Shown here piece by piece: positions 8,134 to 15,704 of a stretch of DNA of 37,047 nucleotides (within the stretch, counting starts at the first letter, position 1; each line of letters begins with the position of its first letter). The stretch is from an uncultured Clostridium sp. GTDB taxonomy: Bacteria; Bacillota; Clostridia; TANB77; CAG-508. The stretch covers positions 1-37,047 of the forward strand of contig CAKNRV010000011.1 of assembly GCA_930991035.1 (NCBI GenBank). Reading direction: 5' to 3'. The notes under the pieces are model-generated. The model did not search any database, was not told where the DNA came from, and was given only the letters and a program-made list of their open reading frames with translations. The position numbers were made by a program, and so were the translations under genes.

Positions 8134-9393
8134 ATGTTGCAAAATACTTTTTTATGCATAGATTTGAAAACTTTTTACGCATCAGTTGAATGTGTCGAAA
8201 GAGATTTAGACCCTTTTAATACAAATTTGGTAGTGGCAGACCAAAGCAGAGGAAAAGGTGCAATCTGCTTAGCAGTAACACCAAGAATGAAAATGCTGGG
8301 TGTAAAAAATAGATGTAGAATATATGAAATTCCACAAAATATAAAGTATATTATTGCATTGCCTAGAATGAAAAAATATATAGAGTATTCTGCTAACATT
8401 TATGCAATTTACCTAAAATATTTTTCGAAAGAAGATATTCACGTATATTCGATTGATGAAGCGTTTATGGATGTTACAAAATACCTAAAGCTATATAAAG
8501 TAAATCCCGTACAACTTGCACAAATAATTATAAAAGACATTTATAAAACCTATGGAATAACTGCAACAGCTGGAATTGGAACTAATATGTACTTGGCTAA
8601 AATAGCACTTGACATTACAGCAAAGCATAGCCCAACAAATATAGGCTATTTAGACGAAGATAAATATAAAAAAGAGTTATGGCATCATAAACCGCTTACA
8701 GATTTTTGGCAGATTGGTAAAGGTATAGAAAGAAGATTAAACAAGTTAGGGTTATATGACTTATATGATGTAGCAAAAGCAGATCCAAGGAAATTGTATA
8801 AAGAATTTGGAGTAAATGCAGAATATTTAATTGACCACGCTTGGGGGAAAGAAAGTTGTACTATTGAAGATATAAAGAAATACAAGCCACAATCAAGATG
8901 CATTACAAATAGTCAGGTATTATTTGAAGACTATTCTTTTGAAAAAGCTAGATTGGTTTTAAAAGAAATGGTAGAACTGGGAAGCTTAAGATTAATTGAC
9001 GAAAATGTAACAACTAATACTGTAAAGCTATATGTTGGATACTCAAAAGACGAAATAAAAGCAACAGGAGGAACAGAAAAAATCAATAATTACACAAATG
9101 TGTATTCAGATTTAGTTAGTGCATTTCTAAGACTTTATGATAGGACTACAAATAGAAATATAGGAATACGTAGAATAGGAGTTGGGTTTGCAAACATACA
9201 GGAAGATGAATATATACAATTGAACTTATTCAAAAATCAAGATAAAATGGATAAAGAGCGAAAGTTAGAACTTGTGATAAATAAAATAAAAAATGAAATG
9301 GGAAAAAATGCAATTTTAAGAGGAATGGACTTAGAACAAGGTGCTACTACACTGATTAGAAATAAATTGATTGGTGGTCACAATGGGGGATGA
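8134..9393 (+). CDS. Y-family translesion DNA polymerase (UvrX/UmuC-like)
   Basis: About 419 aa from ATG 8134, which has GGAGG five bases upstream. A TTG at 8065 behind AAGGAGGG would add 23 residues, but family members start near the FLCIDLKTFYASVE motif. Catalytic acidic residues are in FLCIDLKTFYASVE and YSIDEAFMDVT. The steric-gate region, fingers (RGKGAICLAVTPRMK) and HhH segment (FWQIGKGIERRLNKLG) are present. The C-terminal IQLNLF is a beta-clamp binding motif. This subgroup (B. subtilis UvrX/YqjW type) is typically partnered with YolD, which follows with an ATGA overlap. It is controlled by an SOS promoter. It differs clearly in sequence from the DinB at 3420. Confidence 0.92.
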   Translation: MLQNTFLCIDLKTFYASVECVERDLDPFNTNLVVADQSRGKGAICLAVTPRMKMLGVKNRCRIYEIPQNIKYIIALPRMKKYIEYSANIYAIYLKYFSKEDIHVYSIDEAFMDVTKYLKLYKVNPVQLAQIIIKDIYKTYGITATAGIGTNMYLAKIALDITAKHSPTNIGYLDEDKYKKELWHHKPLTDFWQIGKGIERRLNKLGLYDLYDVAKADPRKLYKEFGVNAEYLIDHAWGKESCTIEDIKKYKPQSRCITNSQVLFEDYSFEKARLVLKEMVELGSLRLIDENVTTNTVKLYVGYSKDEIKATGGTEKINNYTNVYSDLVSAFLRLYDRTTNRNIGIRRIGVGFANIQEDEYIQLNLFKNQDKMDKERKLELVINKIKNEMGKNAILRGMDLEQGATTLIRNKLIGGHNGG

Positions 9394-9401
9394 GATTAAA
9401 A

Positions 9402-9713
9402 ATGAATAGAGTTAGTAGAGCAAAGCAATTTCTACCTTTTGATGCTTTGGCTGGATTTCAAGAAGCATTAAGAGAAAAGGAGATTGAGAAAGAGGATAGA
9501 AAGGATCTTGCAGAAGACAAATGCGCGGAGTTGGAACAGGAATTAAATAAAATAGAAAATGGGGATAAAATAAAAATTAAATATTATAGGAATGGAAAAT
9601 ATATTGAATTGACAGGAATAATCACAAATATAGACTATAATAAGAAAAAAATTCAAATAAATAAAGATACAAATGTTAATGTATGTGATATAATAGAAAT
9701 CAAGCATTTATAA
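9402..9713 (+). CDS. YolD-like protein, partner of the Y-family polymerase
   Basis: 103 aa from ATG 9402 (GGGGGATGAG just upstream). An alternative ATG at 9390 overlaps the polymerase stop as ATGA. The N-terminal SRAKQFLPFDALAGFQEAL is the YolD-like family signature. A Lys/Glu-rich helix follows. The C-terminal half (about 50-103) is a small beta-barrel: GDKIKIKYYRNGKYIELTGIITNIDYNKKKIQI, like Sm/SH3-type folds. YolD proteins are encoded next to UvrX-type polymerases in many Firmicutes and are thought to modulate them. Translational coupling with the polymerase is likely. No terminator separates it from the next gene. Confidence 0.85.
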   Translation: MNRVSRAKQFLPFDALAGFQEALREKEIEKEDRKDLAEDKCAELEQELNKIENGDKIKIKYYRNGKYIELTGIITNIDYNKKKIQINKDTNVNVCDIIEIKHL

Positions 9714-9742
9714 AATGTAAATACTACAAGGAGGAGAAAATT

Positions 9743-10102
9743 ATGGTAATATCAGAGGTAGCAAAAGAAATGGAATTAACAGCAGATACATTAAGATATT
9801 ATGAAAAAGAAGGTCTAATAGGTCCAATTGCAAAGGAAAAAAGTGGCATAAGAAATTATACAGAAGAAGATTTGCAAAGAATTAAATTTGTAAAGTGTAT
9901 GAGAGAAGCGGGAATGGAAGTAAAATATCTTAAAAGATATATACAATTACTTGATAAGGGTGATGAAACTATTCAGGAAAGAAGGAACATTTTGCTTGAG
10001 CAACGCAAAATTATAGAAAGAAAACTAAATGCTACAAAGGAGGCCTATGACAGAATAAATTATAAAATAGAGTTGTATGATAAGAAAATGCTTAAGAATT
10101 AA
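9743..10102 (+). CDS. MerR-family transcriptional regulator
   Basis: 119 aa, start behind AGGAGGAG. The N-terminal winged helix is typical: SEVAKEMELTADTLRYYEKEGLI (about 4-26) followed by GIRNYTEEDLQRIKFVKCMREAGM. A C-terminal dimerisation coiled coil (about 70-119) follows. There are no Cys residues arranged for metal binding, so it is closer to the YhdM/AdhR-like or multidrug type than to heavy-metal MerR. It lies directly upstream of the ABC exporter pair, whose promoter (10117-10145) contains a palindromic -10, so it is a candidate regulator of that operon. The effector is unknown. Confidence 0.9.
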   Translation: MVISEVAKEMELTADTLRYYEKEGLIGPIAKEKSGIRNYTEEDLQRIKFVKCMREAGMEVKYLKRYIQLLDKGDETIQERRNILLEQRKIIERKLNATKEAYDRINYKIELYDKKMLKN

Positions 10103-10116
10103 ATATAAAAAACATA

Positions 10117-10145
10117 TTGCAAAATAGAAATATATATTGTACAAT
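10117..10145 (+). promoter_or_regulatory. Promoter of the ABC exporter operon (TTGCAA-17-TACAAT)
   Basis: TTGCAA at 10117-10122, a 17-base spacer and TACAAT at 10140-10145. The -10 lies within the palindrome TTGTACAA (10138-10145). The spacing is normal and not the 19 bases of classical MerR-activated promoters. Confidence 0.55.
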
Positions 10146-10181
10146 AAATTCGCAATAAAAGTTAAATGAAAGGGGATTAAA

Positions 10182-11072
10182 ATGGGACTAAAACTAGAAA
10201 ATGTTTCTAAAATGTTTGTTGGAAAGCAAGCTGTTGATAATATTTCCTTTGAAGTAGATAAACCAGGAGTATTTGGACTTCTTGGAACAAATGGTGCTGG
10301 AAAAACTACTACAATTAGAATGTTACTAGGAATTATTACAAAAGATACTGGAGAAATAACTTGGAACGGAAAACAAGTGGCAAGAAAAACTGTGAATTTT
10401 GGGTATCTTCCAGAAGAAAGAGGTGTATATCCTAAAACAAAGATATATGACCAATTAATGTATTTTGCAGAATTAAAAGGAATGAACAAGAAAGATGCTA
10501 ATGAAGCTATAAATAAATGGGCAAAGGTATTAAAAGTAGACGAATATTTAGATATGCCAGCCGAAAAGTTATCTAAAGGTAATCAACAAAAAGTCCAATT
10601 TATGACAGCTATTATTCATAATCCAGAATTAATTGTGCTAGACGAGCCTTTTAGTGGATTGGACCCAGTTAATACAGAAATTTTAAAGAACGTTATAATC
10701 GAATTAGTAAATCAAGGAAAATATATTATAATGTCAAGCCATCAAATGGCATCTATTGAAGAGTTTTGTACAGATATTTTAATATTAAATAGAGGAAAAA
10801 CTGTACTAAAAGGAAATCTTAAAGAGATAAAGGATACCTACAAAGCAAATAGACTAGAGATTATAACAGACAAGAATATTGACGAGTACATAAAAGAATT
10901 TAATATGAGTATAGAGTTTGAAAAAGATAATGAATACTCTATAAAAATAGATTCGGAAGAAGTTGCTCACAAATTGCTAGAAAAAGTTGTGGCAAATGGA
11001 GTATTGATAAATAAATTTGAGATTAAGAAGCCGACTTTGAATGATATTTTTATTGAGAAAGTAGGTGAGTAG
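10182..11072 (+). CDS. ABC exporter ATP-binding protein (NatA/YhaQ-like)
   Basis: 296 aa nucleotide-binding subunit of an ABC-2 exporter. Walker A GTNGAGKTTT (about 35-44), Q-loop region GYLPEERGVYPK, signature LSKGNQQKVQF (about 130), Walker B LIVLDEPFSGLDP, and the switch His in MSSHQM. The ERGVYPKTKIYDQL and GNQQKVQ features resemble NatA/YhaQ-type sodium or drug exporters. A C-terminal domain of about 80 residues after the switch (DUF4162-like) ends in PTLNDIFIEKVGE. The stop is one base before the permease ATG (11074), so the two are translationally coupled. Confidence 0.92.
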   Translation: MGLKLENVSKMFVGKQAVDNISFEVDKPGVFGLLGTNGAGKTTTIRMLLGIITKDTGEITWNGKQVARKTVNFGYLPEERGVYPKTKIYDQLMYFAELKGMNKKDANEAINKWAKVLKVDEYLDMPAEKLSKGNQQKVQFMTAIIHNPELIVLDEPFSGLDPVNTEILKNVIIELVNQGKYIIMSSHQMASIEEFCTDILILNRGKTVLKGNLKEIKDTYKANRLEIITDKNIDEYIKEFNMSIEFEKDNEYSIKIDSEEVAHKLLEKVVANGVLINKFEIKKPTLNDIFIEKVGE

Positions 11073-11073
11073 G

Positions 11074-12315
11074 ATGAGAGATTTAAAAACAGTTATAGCA
11101 TTTACAATAAAAGATATGGTAAAAAGAAAATCATTTATTATATCAACATTAATTATTGTGCTAATTATAATAATTGGTTTTAATATACCTAATATAATGG
11201 ATGCATTTAATTCTGATTCTGCAAGTGATGGTTCTGTTAGACTATTAGCAGTGGATAGTACAAATCTATTTGAAGGAAGTTTGGAAGGAATAAATTCAAT
11301 GGATTTAGGATATGAAGTAAAAACCACTAATGAAGCGTTAACTTTTGAGGATATAAAGGAACAAATAGATAATCTTGAAATAGACGAGGCAATAATTATA
11401 GAGCAGAATAACGATACATATAAATTAAGATATATAGTTCAAGATATGACAATGATGGAAAGCATACCAGAAGATTTAATGAATGCAATAAATACTATTT
11501 ATACAAATTTACAAATATCAAAGTTAGGACTTACAGAAGAGCAAATACAAAGTTTAACACCAAATTTTGAGTATAGTATTGAGCAAACCGAGGAACAGAA
11601 AGTAAGTGGTAATGTGCTTGCCATAATGCTACTTTCAATAGTGCTTTTCTACGCAATTTATTTCTGCGCATATCAGGTATCAAGTTCAATAACAACAGAA
11701 AAGACATCAAAAATAATGGAAACATTGGTAACTTCAACATCTCCAAGAACAATAGTGCTAGGAAAAACAATAGGAATTGGTTTTGTGGGATTACTTCAAG
11801 TTTGCTTATTTGTTGCAGTAGCTTTAATCTCTGCAAAACTTTTCCTAGAACCAGGACTACTTGAATCTGTTCTAGATATGTCGCAAATGACACCATACTT
11901 AGCAATAATTACAATAATATATTTCATACTTGGATATTGTACTTATGCATTATTATATGCTTTAACAGGTTCGACGGTAAGCAAGCCAGAGGATATACAA
12001 TCTGCAAATACACCAGTCGCAATACTTGCTGTAATTGGATTTTACCTATCATATTTTACAATGATGAATCCAACTAGTGATTTAAACTTATTTGCATCGT
12101 TATTCCCAATATCTTCACCTTTCTGTATGCCATTTAGAGTAATGATGGGAATTTCAAATCCTGCAGAAGTGCTACTTTCAATAGCAATTTTAGTAGCAAC
12201 AATACTAATTGTTGCAAAAGTTGCAATAAAGATATATTCAAATGCAATTTTAAATTACGGAACTAAAATGAGTTTTAGAGATATGATTAAAATTTATAAG
12301 GATAAAAATAATTAA
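11074..12315 (+). CDS. ABC-2 exporter permease (NatB/YhaP-like)
   Basis: About 413 aa from ATG 11074, behind GTAGGTGAGTAGG; a GTG at 11065 overlaps the ATPase stop. Topology is typical of ABC-2 permeases. It has an N-terminal helix (ISTLIIVLIIIIGFNIPN) and a large extracytoplasmic loop (about 50-175). Five C-terminal helices follow, starting at VLAIMLLSIVLFYAIYFCAYQVSSSITTEKTSKIMETLVTSTSPRTIVLGKTIG, which is the conserved ABC-2 segment. With the ATPase it forms a complete exporter; substrate is unknown (Na+ or antimicrobial export is the family precedent). No terminator with a T-run follows, only a hairpin at 12341-12372. Confidence 0.9.
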   Translation: MRDLKTVIAFTIKDMVKRKSFIISTLIIVLIIIIGFNIPNIMDAFNSDSASDGSVRLLAVDSTNLFEGSLEGINSMDLGYEVKTTNEALTFEDIKEQIDNLEIDEAIIIEQNNDTYKLRYIVQDMTMMESIPEDLMNAINTIYTNLQISKLGLTEEQIQSLTPNFEYSIEQTEEQKVSGNVLAIMLLSIVLFYAIYFCAYQVSSSITTEKTSKIMETLVTSTSPRTIVLGKTIGIGFVGLLQVCLFVAVALISAKLFLEPGLLESVLDMSQMTPYLAIITIIYFILGYCTYALLYALTGSTVSKPEDIQSANTPVAILAVIGFYLSYFTMMNPTSDLNLFASLFPISSPFCMPFRVMMGISNPAEVLLSIAILVATILIVAKVAIKIYSNAILNYGTKMSFRDMIKIYKDKNN

Positions 12316-12340
12316 TAGCTATATTATATATGTAATATTC

Positions 12341-12372
12341 ATTACTTTTTTAATATATAATATAAAAGTAAT
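12341..12372 (+). other. Inverted repeat in the exporter/flavoprotein gap
   Basis: ATTACTTTT (12341-12349) pairs with AAAAGTAAT (12364-12372) around an AT-only loop. There is no T-run after it, so it is either a weak bidirectional terminator or an operator. Confidence 0.4.
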
Positions 12373-12451
12373 AGAACATAAGAAGCATAGTTGGAAAGTT
12401 GTAAATTTGTTCTAACTAAAATGTGTCTTTAGAAAGAAAGGAGCATTTAGA

Positions 12452-13087
12452 ATGAAAGTATTGTTAGTAAATGGAGGACCACATCAAAATGGATGTGTTA
12501 ATACAGCTTTAGAGGAAGTTGCAAAAACTCTAAATGAAGAAGGAATAGAAACAGAGATTTTTTGGATAGGAGTTAAACCTATTGCCGGATGCATTGCTTG
12601 TAAAAATTGTGTAAAAACAGGTAAATGTGTATTTGACGATGTTGTAAATGAATTTGTAGAGAAAGCCGAGGAAGCAGATGCATTTGTATTTGGCTCGCCT
12701 GTACATTATGCAGGAGCTACTGGAGCAATTACATCTTTTATGGATAGAGTATTTTATTCTGCATTTAATGGAGGAAAAGGGGATAGATTTATGTTCAAAC
12801 CGGCAGCGACAGTAATTTCTGCAAGAAGAGCTGGCACAACAGCAACTTATGACCAACTTAACAAATATTTTGGAATAAATCAAATGCCGATAATATCTTC
12901 TAGATACTGGAATATGGTTCACGGAGCAACTCCAGAAGATGTAAAAAAAGATGAAGAAGGAATGCAAATTATGAGAATTCTAGGAAGAAATATAGCATAT
13001 TATTTAAAATGTATTGAAGCAGGAAAGAAACAGGGAATCAACCCACCAGAACAAGAGAAAACAACTTTTACAAATTTTATTAGATAA
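12452..13087 (+). CDS. Iron-sulfur flavoprotein (NADPH-dependent FMN reductase fold)
   Basis: 211 aa flavodoxin-fold redox protein. The N-terminal strand and phosphate loop VLLVNGGPHQNGCVNTA (4-19) binds FMN. The compact motif Cys47-x2-Cys50-x2-Cys53-x5-Cys59 matches the CX2CX2CX4-7C cluster of archaeal and clostridial iron-sulfur flavoproteins, which carry a 4Fe-4S centre next to FMN. FGSPVHYAGATGAITSFMDR (about 79-98) is the conserved isoalloxazine-contact segment. These proteins are dimers or tetramers that accept electrons from ferredoxin and have been linked to O2/peroxide detoxification. Start is an ATG behind AGAAAGGAG. Monocistronic with a strong terminator. Confidence 0.92.
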   Translation: MKVLLVNGGPHQNGCVNTALEEVAKTLNEEGIETEIFWIGVKPIAGCIACKNCVKTGKCVFDDVVNEFVEKAEEADAFVFGSPVHYAGATGAITSFMDRVFYSAFNGGKGDRFMFKPAATVISARRAGTTATYDQLNKYFGINQMPIISSRYWNMVHGATPEDVKKDEEGMQIMRILGRNIAYYLKCIEAGKKQGINPPEQEKTTFTNFIR

Positions 13088-13144
13088 GTGTTATGGGTGC
13101 TACTATACGATATAGCAAATATATTGTAAATAAAAATACTTTAA

Positions 13145-13174
13145 AATAGCTACTAAATTTAGTAGCTATTTTTT
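13145..13174 (+). terminator. Strong rho-independent terminator
   Basis: AATAGCTACTAAA (13145-13157) pairs perfectly with TTTAGTAGCTATT (13158-13170) and continues into TTTTTTC. It terminates the flavoprotein transcript. Confidence 0.85.
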
Positions 13175-13194
13175 CTTTTTCTATCATAAGAAGT

Positions 13195-13230
13195 AAAGCT
13201 CCTGGGCAATTACAATTGCCCAGGAGCTTT
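13195..13230 (-). terminator. 17-bp perfect inverted repeat ending the minus-strand gene
   Basis: AAAGCTCCTGGGCAATT (13195-13211) and AATTGCCCAGGAGCTTT (13214-13230) are exact reverse complements separated by two bases. It lies nine bases past the stop of the minus-strand gene and is far more GC-rich than its surroundings. The downstream U-tract on the minus strand is poor (ACTTCTT), so a role in recombination or mRNA stability is also possible. Confidence 0.65.
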
Positions 13231-13239
13231 GAGAAAAGA

Positions 13240-13626
13240 TCAACGATCACACAATGTTTCAACGTAATATACTTTTCCCTTCTTGGTCTTAGCTAAGTAC
13301 ATTTTTGTACTTAGTTGAACCACACTTTCAACTTGGAAAGAGTGTGGGTAGAAACTAGGTCGAGTGCCTAACCAATTAATTATCAGACAACTACATCTTT
13401 CTCCAACAACTGGAGGAGATATAGCTGTGGCAATTTTCATTGGCGGTACGTCCTCGAACCAACTCGAATTGTACTCACCATCTACACCTTTTAGGGTGTA
13501 ATTGGTTTGACTTCCCAGGTCTGTTTGAGAAGTAACCTCATACACCTTTTCGGTGCTCAACATAGTAGGATCCCCACAAGGGAAAAAGGATTCTGTCTTA
13601 CCATTATAAGCAACGATCTTTTCCAT
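13240..13626 (-). CDS. Unrecognised 128-aa protein, atypical composition
   Basis: 128 aa from the ATG at 13626, with GAGGAGG eleven bases upstream. I do not recognise the family. The product has a modular look. It holds a Lys-Thr-Glu N-terminus, the segment YTLKGVDGEYNSSWFEDV (about 47-64), a MKIATAISPPVVGERCSCLIINW stretch with two Cys, and a C-terminal repeat-like VESVVQLSTKMYLAKTKKGKVYYVE (about 99-123). It is probably all-beta and small, without a signal peptide or helix. Base composition and codon choice (CTC, TCC, GGG, ACC) differ from the neighbours, and the coding strand contains several perfect hairpins. It has its own promoter and terminator. It is likely horizontally acquired, as part of a mobile or plasmid-type gene set. 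Confidence 0.7.
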   Translation of the reverse strand: MEKIVAYNGKTESFFPCGDPTMLSTEKVYEVTSQTDLGSQTNYTLKGVDGEYNSSWFEDVPPMKIATAISPPVVGERCSCLIINWLGTRPSFYPHSFQVESVVQLSTKMYLAKTKKGKVYYVETLCDR

Positions 13627-13717
13627 AAAACAAGAAACCTCCTCAAATATTGATTTTGGACTAGGGTGTAACGACTTCGGTGAAAAACGGAGTAACAAAA
13701 CTTGTTTTTCAAACTAA

Positions 13718-13746
13718 ATTATAACACATTTATGTAAATTTGGCAA
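13718..13746 (-). promoter_or_regulatory. Promoter of the minus-strand gene (TTGCCA-17-TATAAT)
   Basis: On the minus strand TTGCCA (13746-13741) and TATAAT (13723-13718) are separated by 17 bases. The leader to the ATG is about 85 bases. Confidence 0.65.
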
Positions 13747-13761
13747 ATTAAATAAAAATAA

Positions 13762-14142
13762 CTATTTATTAATTACTTTTTTTATTACATCTAAAAATTT
13801 AATTGCATCTTCTGTTGGTTCCTTTTCATAAATAATTCCGTAAGGTATTGTTTCACCAGAAGTAAGAGGTATTGTCTTAAATGCTGGGTGAACGTCTTTC
13901 CAACATTCTAAGCTTACAAGAAAACTTCCACTTTCTTCACATTTGTTAAATACATTTATATCGTAAAAGAATGGAGCATCATATATTTCTACGTCTTTAC
14001 AAATTGTTTTAATTTTTTTCAAAATATCTTGATTTTGTTTACTATCTCCAGTAGTTATAGTTGTTACCTTTTCTCCTGATAAGTCTTCAAAAGAAATTGT
14101 ATCTCTTTTCGCTAAGAGGTGGTTAATAGGAACAGCAATACA
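13762..14142 (-). pseudogene. LysR-family regulator, C-terminal fragment only
   Basis: The minus-strand frame keeps only the second half of a LysR substrate-binding domain, starting at CIAVPINHLLAKRDTISFEDLSGE and running to the natural C-terminus (IKFLDVIKKVINK). That is about 125 residues of a normal 290-300. The winged-helix DNA-binding domain and first effector subdomain are gone. The open frame continues upstream to 14217, but those residues are merely the antisense of the adjoining flavodoxin fragment. The break point is about 14141-14146. It presumably once regulated the divergent flavodoxin/reductase genes that are also decayed. No start codon or ribosome site remains. Confidence 0.85.
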
Positions 14143-14143
14143 A

Positions 14144-14472
14144 AAGGAAGCAGAAATTAATAATGGTGAAAGACCAGCACTTGCTAGTATGCCAGAAAAT
14201 GTAGAACAATATGACACTATCTTTATAGGGTATCCTATTTGGTGGGATAGAGTACAGCAATGATAAATACTTTTTTAGGCAATATCGATTTAACAGGCAA
14301 GACAGTAATACCATTCTGCACTAGTTCATCTGATGGAATTGAAGGAAGTATGACAGATATTAGAAATTCAGCACAAGGAGCAAACATTTTAGAAGGACTT
14401 AGAATTTCAGGTGGAAGTGCTGAATCTAATAGAAGTGAAATTCAAACTTGGCTTAATAGTATAGGATTTTAA
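14144..14472 (+). pseudogene. Flavodoxin, 5'-truncated and frameshifted
   Basis: From 14144 the + strand reads KEAEINNGERPALAS, then a short segment, then QYDTIFIGYPIWW, the second FMN-binding half of a long-chain flavodoxin. The frame runs into a stop at about 14243. The homology resumes in another frame at 14260 with MINTFLGNIDLTGKTVIPFCTSSSDGIEGSM and continues to TAA at 14470-14472. In intact flavodoxins the WWG loop joins directly to AINTFL, so a small indel around 14234-14255 broke the frame. The N-terminal phosphate-binding loop and promoter are missing, lost at the junction with the LysR fragment. Not functional as read. Confidence 0.85.
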
Positions 14473-14491
14473 TAAAAAGGAATGAATCTTT

Positions 14492-15017
14492 ATGGAAAAA
14501 ATAAAATTAAATAATGGCGTAGAGATGCCAATGTTAGGAATAGGAACATTCTTATTAACACCAGATCAAGCAGAAGAATCTGTATATAATGCATTAAAGG
14601 CAGGATATAGACTAATAGATACAGCAAATGCCTATGTTAATGAAAAAAGGAGTAGGCAGAGGAATAAAAAAATTCTTAGATAAAAATGATATCAAAATTC
14701 AAGCATGGTATCCACTAGGACATGGAGATAAAGGATTAATCAATGAAGCAGTATTTAGTAAGTTAGCTGAAAAATATGGAAAAAGCAATGTTCAAATTAT
14801 TTTAAGATGGCATATACAAGCCGGAAATATTGTAATACCAGGTGCATCAAACCCAGACCATATTAAAGCAAATATTGATATCTTTGACTTTGAATTGACA
14901 CCAAAGGAGATGGAAGAAATAGCAAAAGTAAATAAAAATAAAAGATATTATGAAGGCACACCAGACAAACTTGCAAGTTATGTGGCAATGAGACCAGATT
15001 TAGATGGACAAAAATAG
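14492..15017 (+). pseudogene. Aldo-keto reductase, frameshifted and internally deleted
   Basis: The N-terminal piece (14492 to about 14645) is a clean AKR start, [20 protein letters not shown] and then [13 protein letters not shown], with the catalytic Asp and Tyr. The reading frame then breaks at the A6 run 14643-14648: five As would read [11 protein letters not shown]. After GVGRGIKK the protein jumps to NDIKIQAWYPLGHGDKG, skipping the barrel segment that holds the catalytic Lys and His (about 100-120 residues in relatives). The C-terminus (LRWHIQAGNIVIPGASNPDHIKANIDIFDFEL) is normal. A ribosome site AAGGAATG and the downstream terminator remain. Neither piece can be a working reductase. 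Confidence 0.88.
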
Positions 15018-15057
15018 AATATATGATTGAAAAACTAATTTAAAATAAATATTTATT

Positions 15058-15106
15058 AAAGATAATTATTTTATACGACTTAAAGTATAGAATAATTATC
15101 TTTTTT
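15058..15106 (+). terminator. Rho-independent terminator after the aldo-keto reductase remnant
   Basis: AAAGATAATTATT (15058-15070) pairs with AATAATTATCTTT (15091-15103), extended inside by TATAC/GTATA, then a T6 run from 15101. Confidence 0.85.
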
Positions 15107-15143
15107 ATGATATATTACTAAAAAAAGAGATAAGGGGTGTAGT

Positions 15144-15398
15144 ATGATAAAAATAAATTTTGAAGAAAATAAATCTGTAGCATATGATGATAATAAGCAA
15201 ATAGGGAAATGTGATTTTATAGAGAATGAAAATACTTGGAATATAGTTCATACAGAAGTTGATAACGCATATCAAGGGCAGGGGATTGCAAGAAAATTAG
15301 TAGAATGTGTTATTGAAAATGCAAAGAAAGCTAATAAGGAAATAGTGGCTGACTGTTCTTATGCAAAAAGAGTTATAGAAGGACAAAATAAAGAATAG
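15144..15398 (+). CDS. GNAT-like N-acetyltransferase (YhcR/COG2388 type)
   Basis: 84 aa, start behind AAGGGGTG. This is the short acetyltransferase family (PF14542 type). The WNIVHTEVDNAYQGQGIARKLVECVIENAKKANKEIVADCSYAKRVI stretch (about 32-78) contains the acetyl-CoA pyrophosphate loop Q-G-Q-G-I-A (the QxxGxA motif). Family members are about 90-100 aa, so the C-terminus (EGQNKE) may be a few residues short. The substrate is unknown; the CSYAKRV segment is conserved in the group. It stands alone between a terminator and the toxin-antitoxin locus. Confidence 0.85.
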   Translation: MIKINFEENKSVAYDDNKQIGKCDFIENENTWNIVHTEVDNAYQGQGIARKLVECVIENAKKANKEIVADCSYAKRVIEGQNKE

Positions 15399-15480
15399 TA
15401 ATTTGTAATGGAGATTAAAGAAATCAACATAAGACAATTTACACAATGAAAGATAAATATAATGATATAATGAAAAATTA

Positions 15481-15510
15481 TTGACAAAATGTTATATTTT
15501 GTGCTATTAT
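15481..15510 (+). promoter_or_regulatory. Promoter of the type III antitoxin RNA
   Basis: Consensus TTGACA at 15481-15486, an 18-base spacer and TATTAT at 15505-15510. The transcript should start near 15517, just before the repeat array. Confidence 0.75.
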
Positions 15511-15542
15511 GAATATAATAATTAAGAACATCATAGTTTTTA

Positions 15543-15643
15543 ATAAATGTGTTTGTCGCCGCCCCTTTGGCGACTGATAAATGAGAGAGTGTATAAATGT
15601 GTTTGTCGCTACCTCTTTAAGCGACTAACAAATAAGAGAGTGA
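15543..15643 (+). repeat. Two tandem 50/51-nt antitoxin repeats
   Basis: Both units begin ATAAATGTGTTTGTCGC and end in GAGAGTG plus two or three bases. Differences cluster in the loop and at compensatory stem positions, so selection acts on structure rather than coding. Confidence 0.88.
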
Positions 15644-15655
15644 ATAAATTATCGG

Positions 15656-15679
15656 GGCTTACCAGAAATGGTGAGCCTT
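15656..15679 (+). terminator. Intervening hairpin between antitoxin and toxin
   Basis: GGCTTACC (15656-15663) pairs with GGTGAGCC (15670-15677), one G-T wobble, loop AGAAAT, followed only by TTAAAT. Such a leaky terminator sets the antitoxin-to-toxin ratio in type III systems. Confidence 0.65.
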
Positions 15680-15704
15680 AAATATTATAAAGGAGTAATA
15701 GAAA

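Larger units (their letters stand above)
15517..15680 (+). ncRNA. CptI-like type III antitoxin RNA (tandem repeats)
   Basis: Noncoding stretch between a strong promoter and the toxin ribosome site. It holds two direct repeats of 50 and 51 nt (15543-15592 and 15593-15643) and the start of a third (15644-15650). Each repeat contains TTTGTCGC, a pyrimidine-rich loop and GCGACT, then AAATAAGAGAGTG or AAATGAGAGAGTG. The repeat stems co-vary: GTCGCC/GGCGAC (15555-15574) in the first and GTCGCT/AGCGAC (15605-15625) in the second. In type III systems such repeats are cut by the toxin into pseudoknot units that inhibit it. A hairpin at 15656-15677 separates array and toxin, as in known loci. Confidence 0.8.

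Noticed and set aside
15543..15643. Repeats as a CRISPR array
   Set aside because: There are only two repeats without unique spacers; stem co-variation and the downstream toxin ORF fit a type III antitoxin.
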